A stretch of 64,000 nucleotides of DNA from Caulobacter sp. UNC279MFTsu5.1 (lineage in GTDB: Bacteria; Pseudomonadota; Alphaproteobacteria; Caulobacterales; Caulobacteraceae). Shown here one piece after another: positions 1-8,171 of this stretch. The position numbers and the translations under genes are program-made. A model generated the notes under the pieces. That model searched no databases. It saw only the letters and a program-made list of their open reading frames with translations, and was not told where the DNA came from. How positions within the stretch are numbered: position 1 is the stretch's first letter; every line of letters starts with the position of its first letter. Location: the NCBI RefSeq assembly GCF_900114015.1, contig NZ_FORN01000021.1, positions 23,268-87,267 of the forward strand, read 5' to 3'.

Positions 1-85
1 AATCGCCGGCGACCCCGAAATCATCTCCACGACCATGTTCATCCGTCACGACGGCGTCTGGTCGGTGCTCGAGCGAAAACCATGA
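1..85 (+). CDS. 3' end of an unidentified protein (partial)
   Basis: Only the last 27 codons and the TGA stop are inside the window, in frame from base 2. The readable tail ends in GVWSVLERKP. Codon use is typical of the region (nearly all third positions G or C), so this is a real gene end. Its stop overlaps the start of the following DUF3253 gene as ATGA, which suggests the two are translationally coupled. Too little remains to assign a family. Confidence 0.6.
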   Translation, partial: IAGDPEIISTTMFIRHDGVWSVLERKP

Positions 86-375
86 CCACCCCGATCCAAG
101 ACACCATCCTCTCGCAACTGGCCGCCGTGGCCGCCGGCAAGTCCATCGATCCGATGTCGGTCGCCAAGGCCATCGAGCCCGAGCGCTGGCAGCGCGTGCT
201 GGGCCACGTGCGGACCAACGCCGTCGAGCTGGCCCGCGAGGGCAAGATCGTCATTCTGCGCCACAACAAGCCGGTGAATCCGGAGAAGTTCCGCGGCGTC
301 TACCGGCTGCGCCTGCGCCAGGAAGGCGATCCGACCAGCTTCGAGGAGGCGGCGGACGAGGGCGGCGAGGAATAG
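82..375 (+). CDS. DUF3253 domain protein
   Basis: A 97-residue cytoplasmic protein matching the small DUF3253 family. It has a helical N-terminus (DTILSQLAAVAAGKSIDPMSVA), a central W-Q-R-V segment, and a basic segment around residues 50-80 ending in FRGVYRLRL. That arrangement resembles a winged-helix fold, though no function is established. It overlaps the upstream gene by 4 bp (ATGA), so it is probably the second gene of an operon that starts outside the window. The acidic tail (EEAADEGGEE) is low complexity. Confidence 0.8.
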   Translation: MTTPIQDTILSQLAAVAAGKSIDPMSVAKAIEPERWQRVLGHVRTNAVELAREGKIVILRHNKPVNPEKFRGVYRLRLRQEGDPTSFEEAADEGGEE

Positions 376-449
376 CCCCGGTCACCTAAGTCTTGAATTA
401 AAACCCAACCCGTGGACCTATGAGGGGAACTCATAAGGGAGGGTCCGCC

Positions 450-1085
450 ATGATCGTCTACGGCTCGTCGTTGTCGCCCTATGTGCGCAAGACCCTAGCC
501 TTCGGGGCCGAGAAGGGGCTGACGCTGGAGAACAAGGTCTCGCGGCCTGGCGAGCCGGATCCCGACTTCCTGGCCTGCAGTCCGTTCCGCAAGATTCCCG
601 GGTTCAAGGACGGCGACTTCCTGATCTCGGACTCCTCGGCGATCATCACCTATCTGGAAGCTCTGCACCCCGAGCCGAACCTGATCCCGCCGGACCCGCG
701 CAACCGGGCGCGGGCGGTGTGGTTCGAGGAGTTCGCCGACACCCTCGTGGTCGCCGCCGCCGGGCCGCTGTTCTTCAACCGCATCGTCGGCCCGCGCTTC
801 ATGGGCAAGACCGGCGACGAGGGCGTCTGCCTGAAGGCCGAGCGCGAGACGATCCCGCCGCTGCTGGACTATCTCGAACGCACGGTTCCCGACGGCGGCG
901 GCTTCCTGCTGGAGGACCGCATCACCCTGGCGGACATCGCCGTGGCCAGCCCGTTCGCCAATCTCGGCCACCTGGGCTTCGACCTGTCGGCCTGGCCTCG
1001 GACCCGGGCCTATGCCGAGGCGATCCTGGCCCGGCCGTCGTTCGCCGGACTGATCGCCAGGGAAAAACGCCTGCTGGCCGCCTAG
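450..1085 (+). CDS. glutathione S-transferase family protein
   Basis: A 211-residue soluble protein with the two-domain GST layout. The N-terminal thioredoxin-like half (about residues 1-80) carries SSLSPYVRK at the position of the catalytic Ser/Tyr and the ISDSSAI segment that normally contacts the gamma-glutamyl group of glutathione. The C-terminal half is helical, with the family's LTLADIAVAS capping motif. I chose the ATG at 450 because AAGGGAGGG lies 7 bp upstream; an in-frame ATG at 420 would add ten unlikely residues. The substrate cannot be told from sequence. It stands alone between the DUF3253 gene and the UDG-like gene. Confidence 0.85.
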   Translation: MIVYGSSLSPYVRKTLAFGAEKGLTLENKVSRPGEPDPDFLACSPFRKIPGFKDGDFLISDSSAIITYLEALHPEPNLIPPDPRNRARAVWFEEFADTLVVAAAGPLFFNRIVGPRFMGKTGDEGVCLKAERETIPPLLDYLERTVPDGGGFLLEDRITLADIAVASPFANLGHLGFDLSAWPRTRAYAEAILARPSFAGLIAREKRLLAA

Positions 1086-1139
1086 GCGCCGCGCTTGGTC
1101 GCGCTTGTCGGGCGGCGGCGGGCCTCCTAACTGCACGCC

Positions 1140-1727
1140 ATGCCGCTGGATGCTCTCCTCGCCGACATCGCCGCCTGCCGGGCCTGCGCGCCGTACCTGC
1201 CGCATGCGCCCAGGCCGGTGGTGCGGGTCAGCCCGGCGACCCGCCTGCTGATCTGCGGCCAGGCGCCGGGCCGGCTGGTGCACGAGACCGGCCTGCCGTT
1301 CAACGACCCGTCCGGAAACCGCCTGCGCGACTGGATGGGGATCGACCGCGAGACCTTCTACGGCCGCCAGGAGATCGGCGTGGCGGCCATGGCCTTCTGC
1401 TTTCCCGGGACCAACCCCAAGGGCGGCGACTATCCGCCGCCGGCCCGCTGCGCCGCCCTGTGGCGGCCTCAGCTGCTGGCCGCCTTGCCCAGGGTCGAGC
1501 TGACCCTGCTGGTCGGGAGCCATGCCCAGGCCTGGGCGTTGGGGGAACGGATGAAGGCCAGCATGACCGACACCGTCGCCGCCTGGCGCGACCATATCGA
1601 CGCGGGCGTCCTGCCCCTGCCGCACCCGTCGTGGCGCAACACCGGCTGGTTCAAGCGCAACCCGTGGTTCGAGGCCGAGGTCGCGCCCTATCTTCGCCGC
1701 CGAGTGGCGGGCATTCTGGCGTCATGA
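1140..1727 (+). CDS. uracil-DNA glycosylase family protein (Fe-S type)
   Basis: A 195-residue member of the UDG superfamily, which excises uracil (or a related lesion) from DNA. The first active-site motif is GQAPG (residues 40-44), where family 4 enzymes have GEAPG. The second is HPSWRN (162-167). Four cysteines, C13, C16, C87 and C104, reproduce the CxxC...C-x16-C spacing of the 4Fe-4S cluster in family 4 enzymes, so a cluster is likely. The Gln in motif A and the Trp in HPSW differ from classical family 4, so this may be a divergent subgroup. The stop overlaps the next gene's start (ATGA). A second superfamily member, UdgX, lies at 11.6-12.3 kb. Confidence 0.75.
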   Translation: MPLDALLADIAACRACAPYLPHAPRPVVRVSPATRLLICGQAPGRLVHETGLPFNDPSGNRLRDWMGIDRETFYGRQEIGVAAMAFCFPGTNPKGGDYPPPARCAALWRPQLLAALPRVELTLLVGSHAQAWALGERMKASMTDTVAAWRDHIDAGVLPLPHPSWRNTGWFKRNPWFEAEVAPYLRRRVAGILAS

Positions 1728-2755
1728 ACCGTCGGACTCTTCTTCTCGGGGCGGCCAGCGCGGCCAGCCTGGCCGCCTGCGCCCCGGTCACCCAGCATCC
1801 CGGCCCGGGCGAGCTGGGCTATCGCGGCCCCCGGCTGGACGAGGACGGCCTGTTCAGCTTCGACGGGACGAGGCTGGGCCTGATGAAGTGGCTGCCGCCC
1901 GAGGGGCGGCCGGTCACCCACGTGATCGTCGCCCTGCACGGCATGAACGACTATTCCAACGCCTTCCACCTGTCCGGACCGTTCTGGGCCGGACAGGGGA
2001 TCGCCACCTACGCCATCGACATCCGGGGCTTCGGCCGTTCGCCCGACCGCGGCGTCTGGGCGCCGCCGGACCTGGTGATCGAAGACATCCGCACCGCCGT
2101 CGCCCTGGTCCGCGAGGCCCATCCCGAGGCCAAGGTCGCCCTGGCCGGCGAGAGCATGGGCGGGGCCCTGGCCATCGTCGCCATGGCCTCGGATCGGCCG
2201 CCCGCCGCCGACCGCGTGCTGCTGTTCGCCCCGGCCGTCTGGGGCTGGTCGAACCAGCCGCTGCCCTACAAGACCAGCCTGTGGATCACCGCTCACACCA
2301 CCCGCGGCTGGGTGGTCAAGCCGCCGGAATGGCTGGTCAGGAACGTCCAGCCCACCGACAATATCGACGAGCTGCGGCGCATGGGCCGCGACCCGCTGAT
2401 GATCTGGGGCGCGCGCTCCGACACCCTCTACGGCCTAGTCGGGCTGATGGAGAAGGCCTGGGCGTCGCTGGGCAAGGTTCAGGTTCCGGTCGCCTATTTC
2501 TACGGGGCCAACGACCATATCATCCCCAAGGAGCCGACCATGGAGGCGGTCCGCCGGCTCAAGCCCGACGACCGCTCGGCCTATTACGCCAACGGCTGGC
2601 ACCTGCTGCTGGTCGACAACCAGGCCCAGGTGGTGTGGACCGACGCGGCCTCGTTCCTGAAGGACCCGCAGGCCGACCTGCCGTCCGGCGCCCCGCCGAT
2701 CCCCGGCGCGCCGACCGCGCCGAACGTGGTGCGCTCGCAGATCTCAAAACAATAG
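1724..2755 (+). CDS. alpha/beta hydrolase lipoprotein (lysophospholipase-like)
   Basis: A 343-residue serine hydrolase of the monoacylglycerol lipase/lysophospholipase group. The N-terminus has a twin-arginine-like start (NRRTLLLG) and a lipobox LAAC with C19 as the lipidated residue, so it should be membrane-anchored outside the cytoplasm. The nucleophile is S144 in GESMGG. The oxyanion segment HGMND comes earlier, and the acid and His are in GANDHII and NGWHLLL near the C-terminus. An upstream in-frame extension reaching 719 is only a shadow of the preceding genes; the start at 1724 forms ATGA with the previous stop. A strong terminator hairpin follows immediately. Confidence 0.85.
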   Translation: MNRRTLLLGAASAASLAACAPVTQHPGPGELGYRGPRLDEDGLFSFDGTRLGLMKWLPPEGRPVTHVIVALHGMNDYSNAFHLSGPFWAGQGIATYAIDIRGFGRSPDRGVWAPPDLVIEDIRTAVALVREAHPEAKVALAGESMGGALAIVAMASDRPPAADRVLLFAPAVWGWSNQPLPYKTSLWITAHTTRGWVVKPPEWLVRNVQPTDNIDELRRMGRDPLMIWGARSDTLYGLVGLMEKAWASLGKVQVPVAYFYGANDHIIPKEPTMEAVRRLKPDDRSAYYANGWHLLLVDNQAQVVWTDAASFLKDPQADLPSGAPPIPGAPTAPNVVRSQISKQ

Positions 2756-2760
2756 TTCCT

Positions 2761-2798
2761 CCGCTCATCCCGGCGTTCGCGGGATGAGCGGGGTTTTT
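2761..2798 (+). terminator. Rho-independent terminator
   Basis: A perfect 12-bp stem (CCGCTCATCCCG, 2761-2772, with CGGGATGAGCGG, 2780-2791) closes a 7-nt loop and is followed by GG and five T. It starts 5 bp after the hydrolase stop codon and ends the 1.1-2.7 kb transcription unit. The core CATCCCGGCGTTCGCGGGATG resembles a dispersed palindrome, so the hairpin may itself be a mobile repeat. Confidence 0.8.
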
Positions 2799-2885
2799 GG
2801 GTGCGGCGAGGTGAGGCCTTGTGACCCAGCCCCCGCCAGCGTACACCCGCGCGCAAACTTTCTGACCTAGGGCAGGACTGACGGC

Positions 2886-3947
2886 ATGACCTTGTTCGAT
2901 TCCCCGGATTTCGAGGGACACGAAGGCGTTCACGCGTTCTTTGACGAAAAAACCGGCCTGAAGTCGATCATCGCCGTCCACTCCACCGCCCGCGGTCCGG
3001 CCGCCGGCGGCTGCCGGATGTGGGACTATTCCAGCGCCGACGCCGCCGTGACCGACGCCCTGAGGCTGTCGCGCGGCATGTCGTACAAGAACGCCATGGC
3101 CGACCTGGACTTCGGCGGCGGCAAGGCCGTGATCATCGGCGACGCCCGCAGCCAGAAGAGCCCGGAGCTGTTCGAGGCCTTCGGCCGCGCCGTCGACAGC
3201 TTGGCCGGCAGGTACTGGACGGCCGAGGACGTCGGCGTCTCGCCGGCCGACCTGGTCGCCACGCGCCGGACCACCCGCTATGTCGCCGGGCTGGAAGGCC
3301 ACGCGGCCGCCTCGGGCGATCCGTCGCCGGTCACCGCCGAGGGCGTGTTCCGCGGCGTACGCCTGTGCGTCCAGCGGGCCCTGAACCGCGACCTGAACGG
3401 CGTCACCGTCGCCATCCAGGGCGTGGGCCATGTCGGCGCCTATCTGGCCGAGAAGCTGCACGCCGCCGGCGCCAGGCTGGTCATCGCCGACGTCAACCCG
3501 CAAGCCCTCGACGAGGTGGCGACCAGGACCGGCGCCCGGATCGTCTCGACCGACGCCATTTTCGACGTCGAAGCCGACGTCTTCGCCCCCTGCGCCCTGG
3601 GCGGCGCGATCTCGGCCACGACCCTGCCGCGCCTGAAGGTCAAGGTGATCGCCGGCGGGGCCAACAACCAACTGGCCGACAAGACCATCGGCCAGGCGGT
3701 GTTCGAGCGCGGCATCCTCTACGCCCCCGACTATGTGATCAACGGCGGCGGCATCATCAACGTGGCCGGCGAGATCCGGGCCCTGGAGGCCGGCGCGGCC
3801 TTCGATCCGGACTGGGTGGCGGCCAAGCTGGACCGCCTGGCCCAGACCCTGGGCGAGGTGCTGGACCACTCGCTGGTCGACCAGCGCCCCGCAAACCTGG
3901 TCGCCGACGAGATCGCCCGCGCGCGCATCGCGGCGGCGCGTTCCTGA
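2886..3947 (+). CDS. Leu/Phe/Val dehydrogenase
   Basis: A 353-residue NAD-dependent amino-acid dehydrogenase of the Glu/Leu/Phe/Val family, which oxidatively deaminates branched-chain or aromatic amino acids to 2-oxo acids. The N-terminal domain has the glycine-rich GPAAGGCRMW segment, the substrate-binding Lys in SYKNAMADLDFGGGKA, and the second conserved Lys within that GGGKA stretch. The C-terminal Rossmann domain has GVGHVGAYLAEKL. The CALGGAI and GGANNQL motifs are typical of leucine dehydrogenase rather than glutamate dehydrogenase, and so is the length. Substrate preference among Leu, Val and Phe is not resolved. It has its own transcription unit after the terminator at 2.76 kb. Confidence 0.88.
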   Translation: MTLFDSPDFEGHEGVHAFFDEKTGLKSIIAVHSTARGPAAGGCRMWDYSSADAAVTDALRLSRGMSYKNAMADLDFGGGKAVIIGDARSQKSPELFEAFGRAVDSLAGRYWTAEDVGVSPADLVATRRTTRYVAGLEGHAAASGDPSPVTAEGVFRGVRLCVQRALNRDLNGVTVAIQGVGHVGAYLAEKLHAAGARLVIADVNPQALDEVATRTGARIVSTDAIFDVEADVFAPCALGGAISATTLPRLKVKVIAGGANNQLADKTIGQAVFERGILYAPDYVINGGGIINVAGEIRALEAGAAFDPDWVAAKLDRLAQTLGEVLDHSLVDQRPANLVADEIARARIAAARS

Positions 3948-4062
3948 CCCGCCCTTTCCCATGGAAGTGGGCGGGCCCGCGCGACGTATGGCGGGCGATG
4001 CAGATCTGAACCAACCGGCGTGATGGACGGAGCCCGGGATCCTGATATAGCCCCGGCTTGTT

Positions 4063-5007
4063 CTAACGCGTCTCCGGGATCCAGACGAACCCGTCGCCCT
4101 GCGCCTTCACACGGCCAAGGCCGGGGTAAGGGAAGTGGACGGCGTAGAGCCGCAGGTTCTCATCGGCCGCGCGCCGCAGCAGCGCCCGGCGGCTGGCCTG
4201 AGCGGTCGCCGCGTCGCCGTCGAACTCCACGGTCCAGTCCGGCTTCTGCACCGAAACCACCGAGTGATGCGCGCTGTCGCCGATGTAGAGCAGGCGATCT
4301 CGCCCCGACGCGACTTCGTAGGCGCTGTGACCTGGGGTGTGCCCGTTCACCGGCACGGCCGTGACCAGGCCCGGCAAGACGACGGCGCCGGGGACAAAGG
4401 TGACGACCTTGGGCGCGATGGCGGCTGCAAGCACGCTTTGGTCCTTGTTGTCCCTCATGGCCGCCCATTCCGGCGCGGAGAGGTGAATGGCGGCGTTGGG
4501 AAAGGCCAGGCCGCCGCGCGGACCGAGAAGTCCGCCCACGTGATCGGGATGGGCGTGCGAGATGAAGATGTCCGTGACCTGGGCGGGGTTCACGCCGACC
4601 GCTCGCAGGGAGGCCTGGAGAGCGTCTCCGCGGGCGAAGCTGGCGTCGCCGGCCCCGGTGTCGAAGAGCAGGATCCGGCTGGCGCTACGCACCAGGAGCG
4701 GCTGGATCCCGAGCTCCAACTGGTCCTGCCGCAGCCCGTTCGTCTTGAGCACCGCCGCCACTTCGGCTGGCGAACGGCCAACGCCGAAAGTCTTCCCGTC
4801 GTTCGCGACGGTGATGGTCCCGTCGAACAGGGCCGCCGCCTCGAGTGCTCCAATTTTGAAACGGGTGATGTCGTGCGCGGGTGCGGCCAAGACAGCAGGT
4901 GCGACGGCCGATCGGGCAGGCTGGGCCTGAAGCGGATCGGCGGAGACTCCTGTCGCCAGGACGAGAAGTCCCGCCAGACCGAGATTGCGCAGGGTGTGGA
5001 TAGGCAC
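4063..5007 (-). CDS. secreted MBL-fold metallo-hydrolase
   Basis: A metallo-beta-lactamase-fold enzyme with the zinc-binding HAHPDHVGGL motif, a later GHTPGHS, and IGDSAHH supplying the bridging Asp. The fold is shared by lactonases, alkylsulfatases and other hydrolases, so the substrate is unknown. I chose the GTG at 5007 (314 aa): GGGAG sits 10 bp upstream and the protein then begins with a clean Sec signal peptide (PIHTLRNLGLAGLLVLATGVSA) predicting periplasmic export. A longer GTG start at 5094 would add 29 residues without a visible ribosome-binding site and bury the signal peptide. Confidence 0.8.
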   Translation of the reverse strand: MPIHTLRNLGLAGLLVLATGVSADPLQAQPARSAVAPAVLAAPAHDITRFKIGALEAAALFDGTITVANDGKTFGVGRSPAEVAAVLKTNGLRQDQLELGIQPLLVRSASRILLFDTGAGDASFARGDALQASLRAVGVNPAQVTDIFISHAHPDHVGGLLGPRGGLAFPNAAIHLSAPEWAAMRDNKDQSVLAAAIAPKVVTFVPGAVVLPGLVTAVPVNGHTPGHSAYEVASGRDRLLYIGDSAHHSVVSVQKPDWTVEFDGDAATAQASRRALLRRAADENLRLYAVHFPYPGLGRVKAQGDGFVWIPETR

Positions 5008-5151
5008 GAGCGAGCGACTCCCAAGTTGAACCGGGGATATGGGCTCGCTGGACGGGGACGCCAGACGCCTCCTGAAATTCTCGGTGAAGCTCACGGCGCC
5101 GATATGATCGTCTCAACCGTCACGGATGCCTCCAAACACCCGTCACCGATG

Positions 5152-6684
5152 TCACCGGTCTGAAGACCTTTGGGCGAGGGGATCCGTCGCGCGGACCCGT
5201 CCCGAAATCTCCGCCCCCGCGTCCCGGTCCAGCCGCAGGTAGACCGGCAGGGCCAGCAGCGTCACCAGGCCGATCGCCACGAACGGCCAGGTGAAGCGGT
5301 CCGGGGTCAGGTGGGCCTGGTGGCCGCGCGCCAGGTGCAGCATCAGGCCGCCGAAGCTGACGCCCAGGGCCAGCCCGACCTGCTGCGCCACGGCCGCCAG
5401 GGTCGAGGCGGCGGCCACCCGGGGCTGGGGCACGTCGGCATAGGCGATGGTGTTGGTGGCGATGAACTGGTTGGAGCGCGCGAAGCCGGCCAGAAACAGG
5501 GCGCCGGCCATCACCGCCATCGGCGTCGCCAGGGTGAAGAAGCCGGGCGCGGCCGTCAGGACCGCCGTGGCGATCACGAACACCGCCAGCGAGGTGCGGA
5601 AGCCGAAGCGCTTGAGGCCCGCCGCCGCGAACGGCCGGGCGATCAGCGTGCCGACCCCGGTCCCCAGGGTGACCGCGCTGGCCTTCAGCGGGCTCCAGCC
5701 CAGGGCGACCTGCAGCAGCAGCGGCAGCAGGAACGGACTGGCCCCGATGCCCAGCCGCACGAACGCCCCGCCCAGCAGGCTGGCGCGGTAGGTGCGATAC
5801 TTGAGCAGGGCCAGATCGAGGATCGGCCTGGGCGTGACCTTGGCCTTGCGCAGATAGAGCCAGCCCGCGCCCAGCGACAGGGCCAGCACGGCGGCCTGGG
5901 CCCAGGGCGGCAGCAAGGACAGCCCCGCCGTCTCGGCCACCACCACCAGGCCGCTGATGGCGATCGCCGACAGCAGGAAGCCCAGGGTGTCGAATCGGCC
6001 CATTTCCTTGTTGGGCTGGCTCTTGGGCACGAAGCGCATCACCGCTGTCATGCCCAGCAGGCCGATCGGCAGGTTCAGATAGAAGATCCACGGCCAGTCG
6101 GCGACGCTGAGCACCAAGCCGGCCAGGGGCGGGCCGATCAGCGGGCCGACCAGGGCGGGCATGGTGAACCAGCCCATGGCTCGGATCAGCTTGTCCTTGG
6201 GCGTCGAACCGACCACGATCAGCCGGGCCACCGGGGTCATCATCGCCCCGCCGATCCCCTGCAGGATCCGGGAAGCGACCAGGGCCTCCAGGTTCCGCGA
6301 CAGGCCGCACAGGGCCGAGCCGGTCAGGAACACGATCATCGCCGTCAGGAACACCCGCCGCGCGCCGAACCTTTCCGCCGCCCAGCCGCTGGCCGGGGTG
6401 AACACCGCCAGGGCCAGGATGTACGAGGTCAGGGCCAGCTTCAGGTGGATCGGGTCGACGCGAAAGGCGTGGGCCAGGGTGGGCAGGGCGGTCGACAGAG
6501 CTGTGGAGTCGATGAACTCCATCAGCAGGGCGCTGGCCACGGCCAGCGAGATCAGCCGGGTTCCAAGAACCGACGGGTCTGGCGAAGGGGCGGGCTGATC
6601 GGTCGACACGACGGGCGGCTTACGCCTGTCGGCCGGCGATCTCAAGCCGCGGCCCGATCGGGCGTCTCGCGCGTTATCATGCAT
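5152..6684 (-). CDS. MFS transporter, DHA2 (EmrB/QacA) type
   Basis: A 510-residue inner-membrane drug:proton antiporter homologue. About 14 hydrophobic segments span residues 40-490. Motif D1-like MEFIDSTALSTALPTL follows the first helix, and the A-like loop GWAAERFGARRVF comes after the second helix pair. Helix 5 has the antiporter signature region RILQGIGGAMMTPVAR. This is the layout of the EmrB/QacA subfamily, which usually works with an EmrA-type adaptor; none is encoded next to it. The ATG at 6684 has a weak ribosome-binding site, and a GTG 25 codons downstream (VSTDQP) is a possible alternative. It is divergent from the UVR-motif gene with 20 bp between starts. Confidence 0.85.
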   Translation of the reverse strand: MHDNARDARSGRGLRSPADRRKPPVVSTDQPAPSPDPSVLGTRLISLAVASALLMEFIDSTALSTALPTLAHAFRVDPIHLKLALTSYILALAVFTPASGWAAERFGARRVFLTAMIVFLTGSALCGLSRNLEALVASRILQGIGGAMMTPVARLIVVGSTPKDKLIRAMGWFTMPALVGPLIGPPLAGLVLSVADWPWIFYLNLPIGLLGMTAVMRFVPKSQPNKEMGRFDTLGFLLSAIAISGLVVVAETAGLSLLPPWAQAAVLALSLGAGWLYLRKAKVTPRPILDLALLKYRTYRASLLGGAFVRLGIGASPFLLPLLLQVALGWSPLKASAVTLGTGVGTLIARPFAAAGLKRFGFRTSLAVFVIATAVLTAAPGFFTLATPMAVMAGALFLAGFARSNQFIATNTIAYADVPQPRVAAASTLAAVAQQVGLALGVSFGGLMLHLARGHQAHLTPDRFTWPFVAIGLVTLLALPVYLRLDRDAGAEISGRVRATDPLAQRSSDR

Positions 6685-6704
6685 GCACCCGCCGGGAGCC
6701 CGCG

Positions 6705-7010
6705 ATGACTCAGGAAACCCATCTGTCCGAACTGGAGGAGGAGATGGCCCAGGCCGTCGCCTCCGAGGATTTCGAAACCGCCTCGGCCCTGCGCGACCAG
6801 ATCGACCAGATCCGGCGCGACCAGCGGATCATGGAGCAGCCCGGCGCCGACGCGCCCCAGGCTTCCTATCTTCGTCGCCAGGAACCGGGGAAGATGGGGC
6901 TGGGGACCGACCAGCCCCGCCATGTTCCGCCCAGGGGCTGGGTTCCGCCCGCCAAGCCCGACCCGATGACGACGGGACATTCCAAGGGCGGCCGGCGTTC
7001 CAGGGGCTGA
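6705..7010 (+). CDS. UvrB/UvrC-motif (UVR) protein
   Basis: A 101-residue protein whose first 45 residues form a UVR domain: LEEEMAQAVASEDFETAS then ALRDQI, the helical hairpin by which UvrB contacts UvrC and which also occurs in stress proteins such as McsA. The remainder is Pro/Arg-rich and probably disordered (RHVPPRGWVPPAKP). No nuclease or zinc-binding part is present, so it is a stand-alone UVR adaptor. GGGAG precedes the ATG at 6705 at good spacing. The partner is unknown. Confidence 0.75.
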   Translation: MTQETHLSELEEEMAQAVASEDFETASALRDQIDQIRRDQRIMEQPGADAPQASYLRRQEPGKMGLGTDQPRHVPPRGWVPPAKPDPMTTGHSKGGRRSRG

Positions 7011-7170
7011 GAGCGCGGGCGCGCATCGATCTGCTTTCAGGCGCGCGGGGCGCCCGCCTTCATGGCGGCCTGGCCCCGCTTGCAGAATTCCTCCGTCCGC
7101 GTTCCATCTTGACGCTTGCGCCAAATTCGAACGGCCGTAAGACTTCCCCACAGGTAAAGGGGATACCGTA

Positions 7171-7854
7171 GTGAGTCCGAAGAGCGACGGCGCGACCGTC
7201 ATCACCGCGCCAGAAACCGATGTCGAGGGCGTCGACAACGAAGCCGTCACCAAGAACCTGGTGTTCGTCGCCGCCGAGCGGCTGTTCGCGCTGCACGGCT
7301 TCCAGAACGTGTCGGTGCGCGACATCACCGCCGCGGCGGGCGTCAACCTGGCCTCGGTGAACTATCACTTCGGCTCCAAGGACGCGCTGCTGTACGAGAT
7401 CTTCCGGCGGCGCACGGTCGAGCTGAACCGCGAGCGGGCCAAGAAGCTGCACGAGGCGACCGACCGCCATGCGGGCAATCCGCCGGTGCGCGAGATCCTG
7501 GCCGCCCTGCTGACCCCGCCGCTGAAGTGGCTGGCGCCGGACCACGAGCGCCGCATCTCGCTGCAGTTCCTGATCCGCGCCCGCAGCGAAGGCACCGACG
7601 AGATCCGCAAGGTGCTGCAGACCGACGTCACCCACCTGCGGCGCTTCTCGGACGCCCTGCTCAAGGCGCGGCCGGACCTGCCGTCCGAGGAGATCTACTG
7701 GCGGCTGCACTTCACCCTGGGCATGCTGCACAACAACCGCTTCGCCGAGTTCGACCGCCTGAACGTGCTGTCGGAAGGCGCGACCAGCGAAGCCGACGTC
7801 GAGGCCCTGCTGGGCCGCATGCTGGCCTTCGCCGAGGCGGGGTTTTCGGCTTAG
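7171..7854 (+). CDS. TetR family transcriptional regulator
   Basis: A 227-residue DNA-binding repressor. The TetR N-terminal domain occupies about residues 27-75: AERLFALHGFQNVSVRDITAA leads into the helix-turn-helix and the diagnostic VNYHFGSKDALLYEIFRRR. The C-terminal ligand-binding half is helical (HERRISLQFLIRARSEG), in the style of YbiH/CerR-like regulators with a TetR_C_33-type domain. The start is GTG, with AGGTAAAGG upstream. The target is not evident. The flanking MFS exporter is close (divergent side, with the UVR gene between), so control of that exporter is possible but unsupported by a visible operator. Confidence 0.82.
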   Translation: MSPKSDGATVITAPETDVEGVDNEAVTKNLVFVAAERLFALHGFQNVSVRDITAAAGVNLASVNYHFGSKDALLYEIFRRRTVELNRERAKKLHEATDRHAGNPPVREILAALLTPPLKWLAPDHERRISLQFLIRARSEGTDEIRKVLQTDVTHLRRFSDALLKARPDLPSEEIYWRLHFTLGMLHNNRFAEFDRLNVLSEGATSEADVEALLGRMLAFAEAGFSA

Positions 7855-7898
7855 GGGCCGATCGCGTTCCGAAGGAAGCCGCTCGGAGAGTCATGCCG

Positions 7899-8009
7899 TT
7901 GTCATCCCGGAAGCCTCGTAGAGGCTGTCCGGGACCCAGGGGACTGGGCAAGCACGGTGCAGCCGCCCCCGGAGCCCGGACAAGCGGTGCGCGCTTTCCG
8001 GGACGACAA
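7899..8009. repeat. extended hairpin repeat in a 317-bp gene-free gap
   Basis: The gap 7855-8171 holds a long imperfect palindrome. TTGTCATCCCGGAAGC (7899-7914) pairs with GCTTTCCGGGACGACAA (7993-8009), with one mismatch and one bulge. Inside it is a small hairpin AGCCTC-gta-GAGGCT (7912-7926). No T-tract follows, so this looks like a dispersed repeat or RNA-level element after the TetR gene rather than a classical terminator. Confidence 0.55.
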
Positions 8010-8134
8010 CCTTGGTTGAAGCCGGGCCTTCGGACGCCTGGCCGTCTGAGCCCACACCCGCGCCCTGATCCGACAAATGTCGCGTAAAGCCGTCCTCGCG
8101 GTTTGACAGGCCGCGCCCTTACCTCCTATTGCAT

Positions 8135-8157
8135 TTGCGACTCATTATTGTTCGCAA
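8135..8157 (+). promoter_or_regulatory. putative Fur box / operator
   Basis: The interrupted palindrome TTGCGA-N11-TCGCAA with an AT-rich centre (CTCATTATTGT) lies 15 bp upstream of the TonB receptor ATG. It resembles alphaproteobacterial Fur sites and sits in front of a siderophore receptor, which makes iron-Fur repression the most likely role. A GANTC (CcrM methylation) site, GACTC at 8139-8143, overlaps it. Confidence 0.55.
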
Positions 8158-8171
8158 GCGAGCCCTGTCCC

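Noticed and set aside
719..1723. N-terminal extension of the hydrolase gene upstream to 719
   Set aside because: The extension is the out-of-frame shadow of the GST and UDG-like genes; the start at 1724 has a lipoprotein signal and ATGA coupling.
5170..6708. 512-codon plus-strand frame opposite the MFS gene
   Set aside because: The antisense translation is Gln/Arg/Gly-rich without domains; the minus strand encodes a clear 14-helix transporter.
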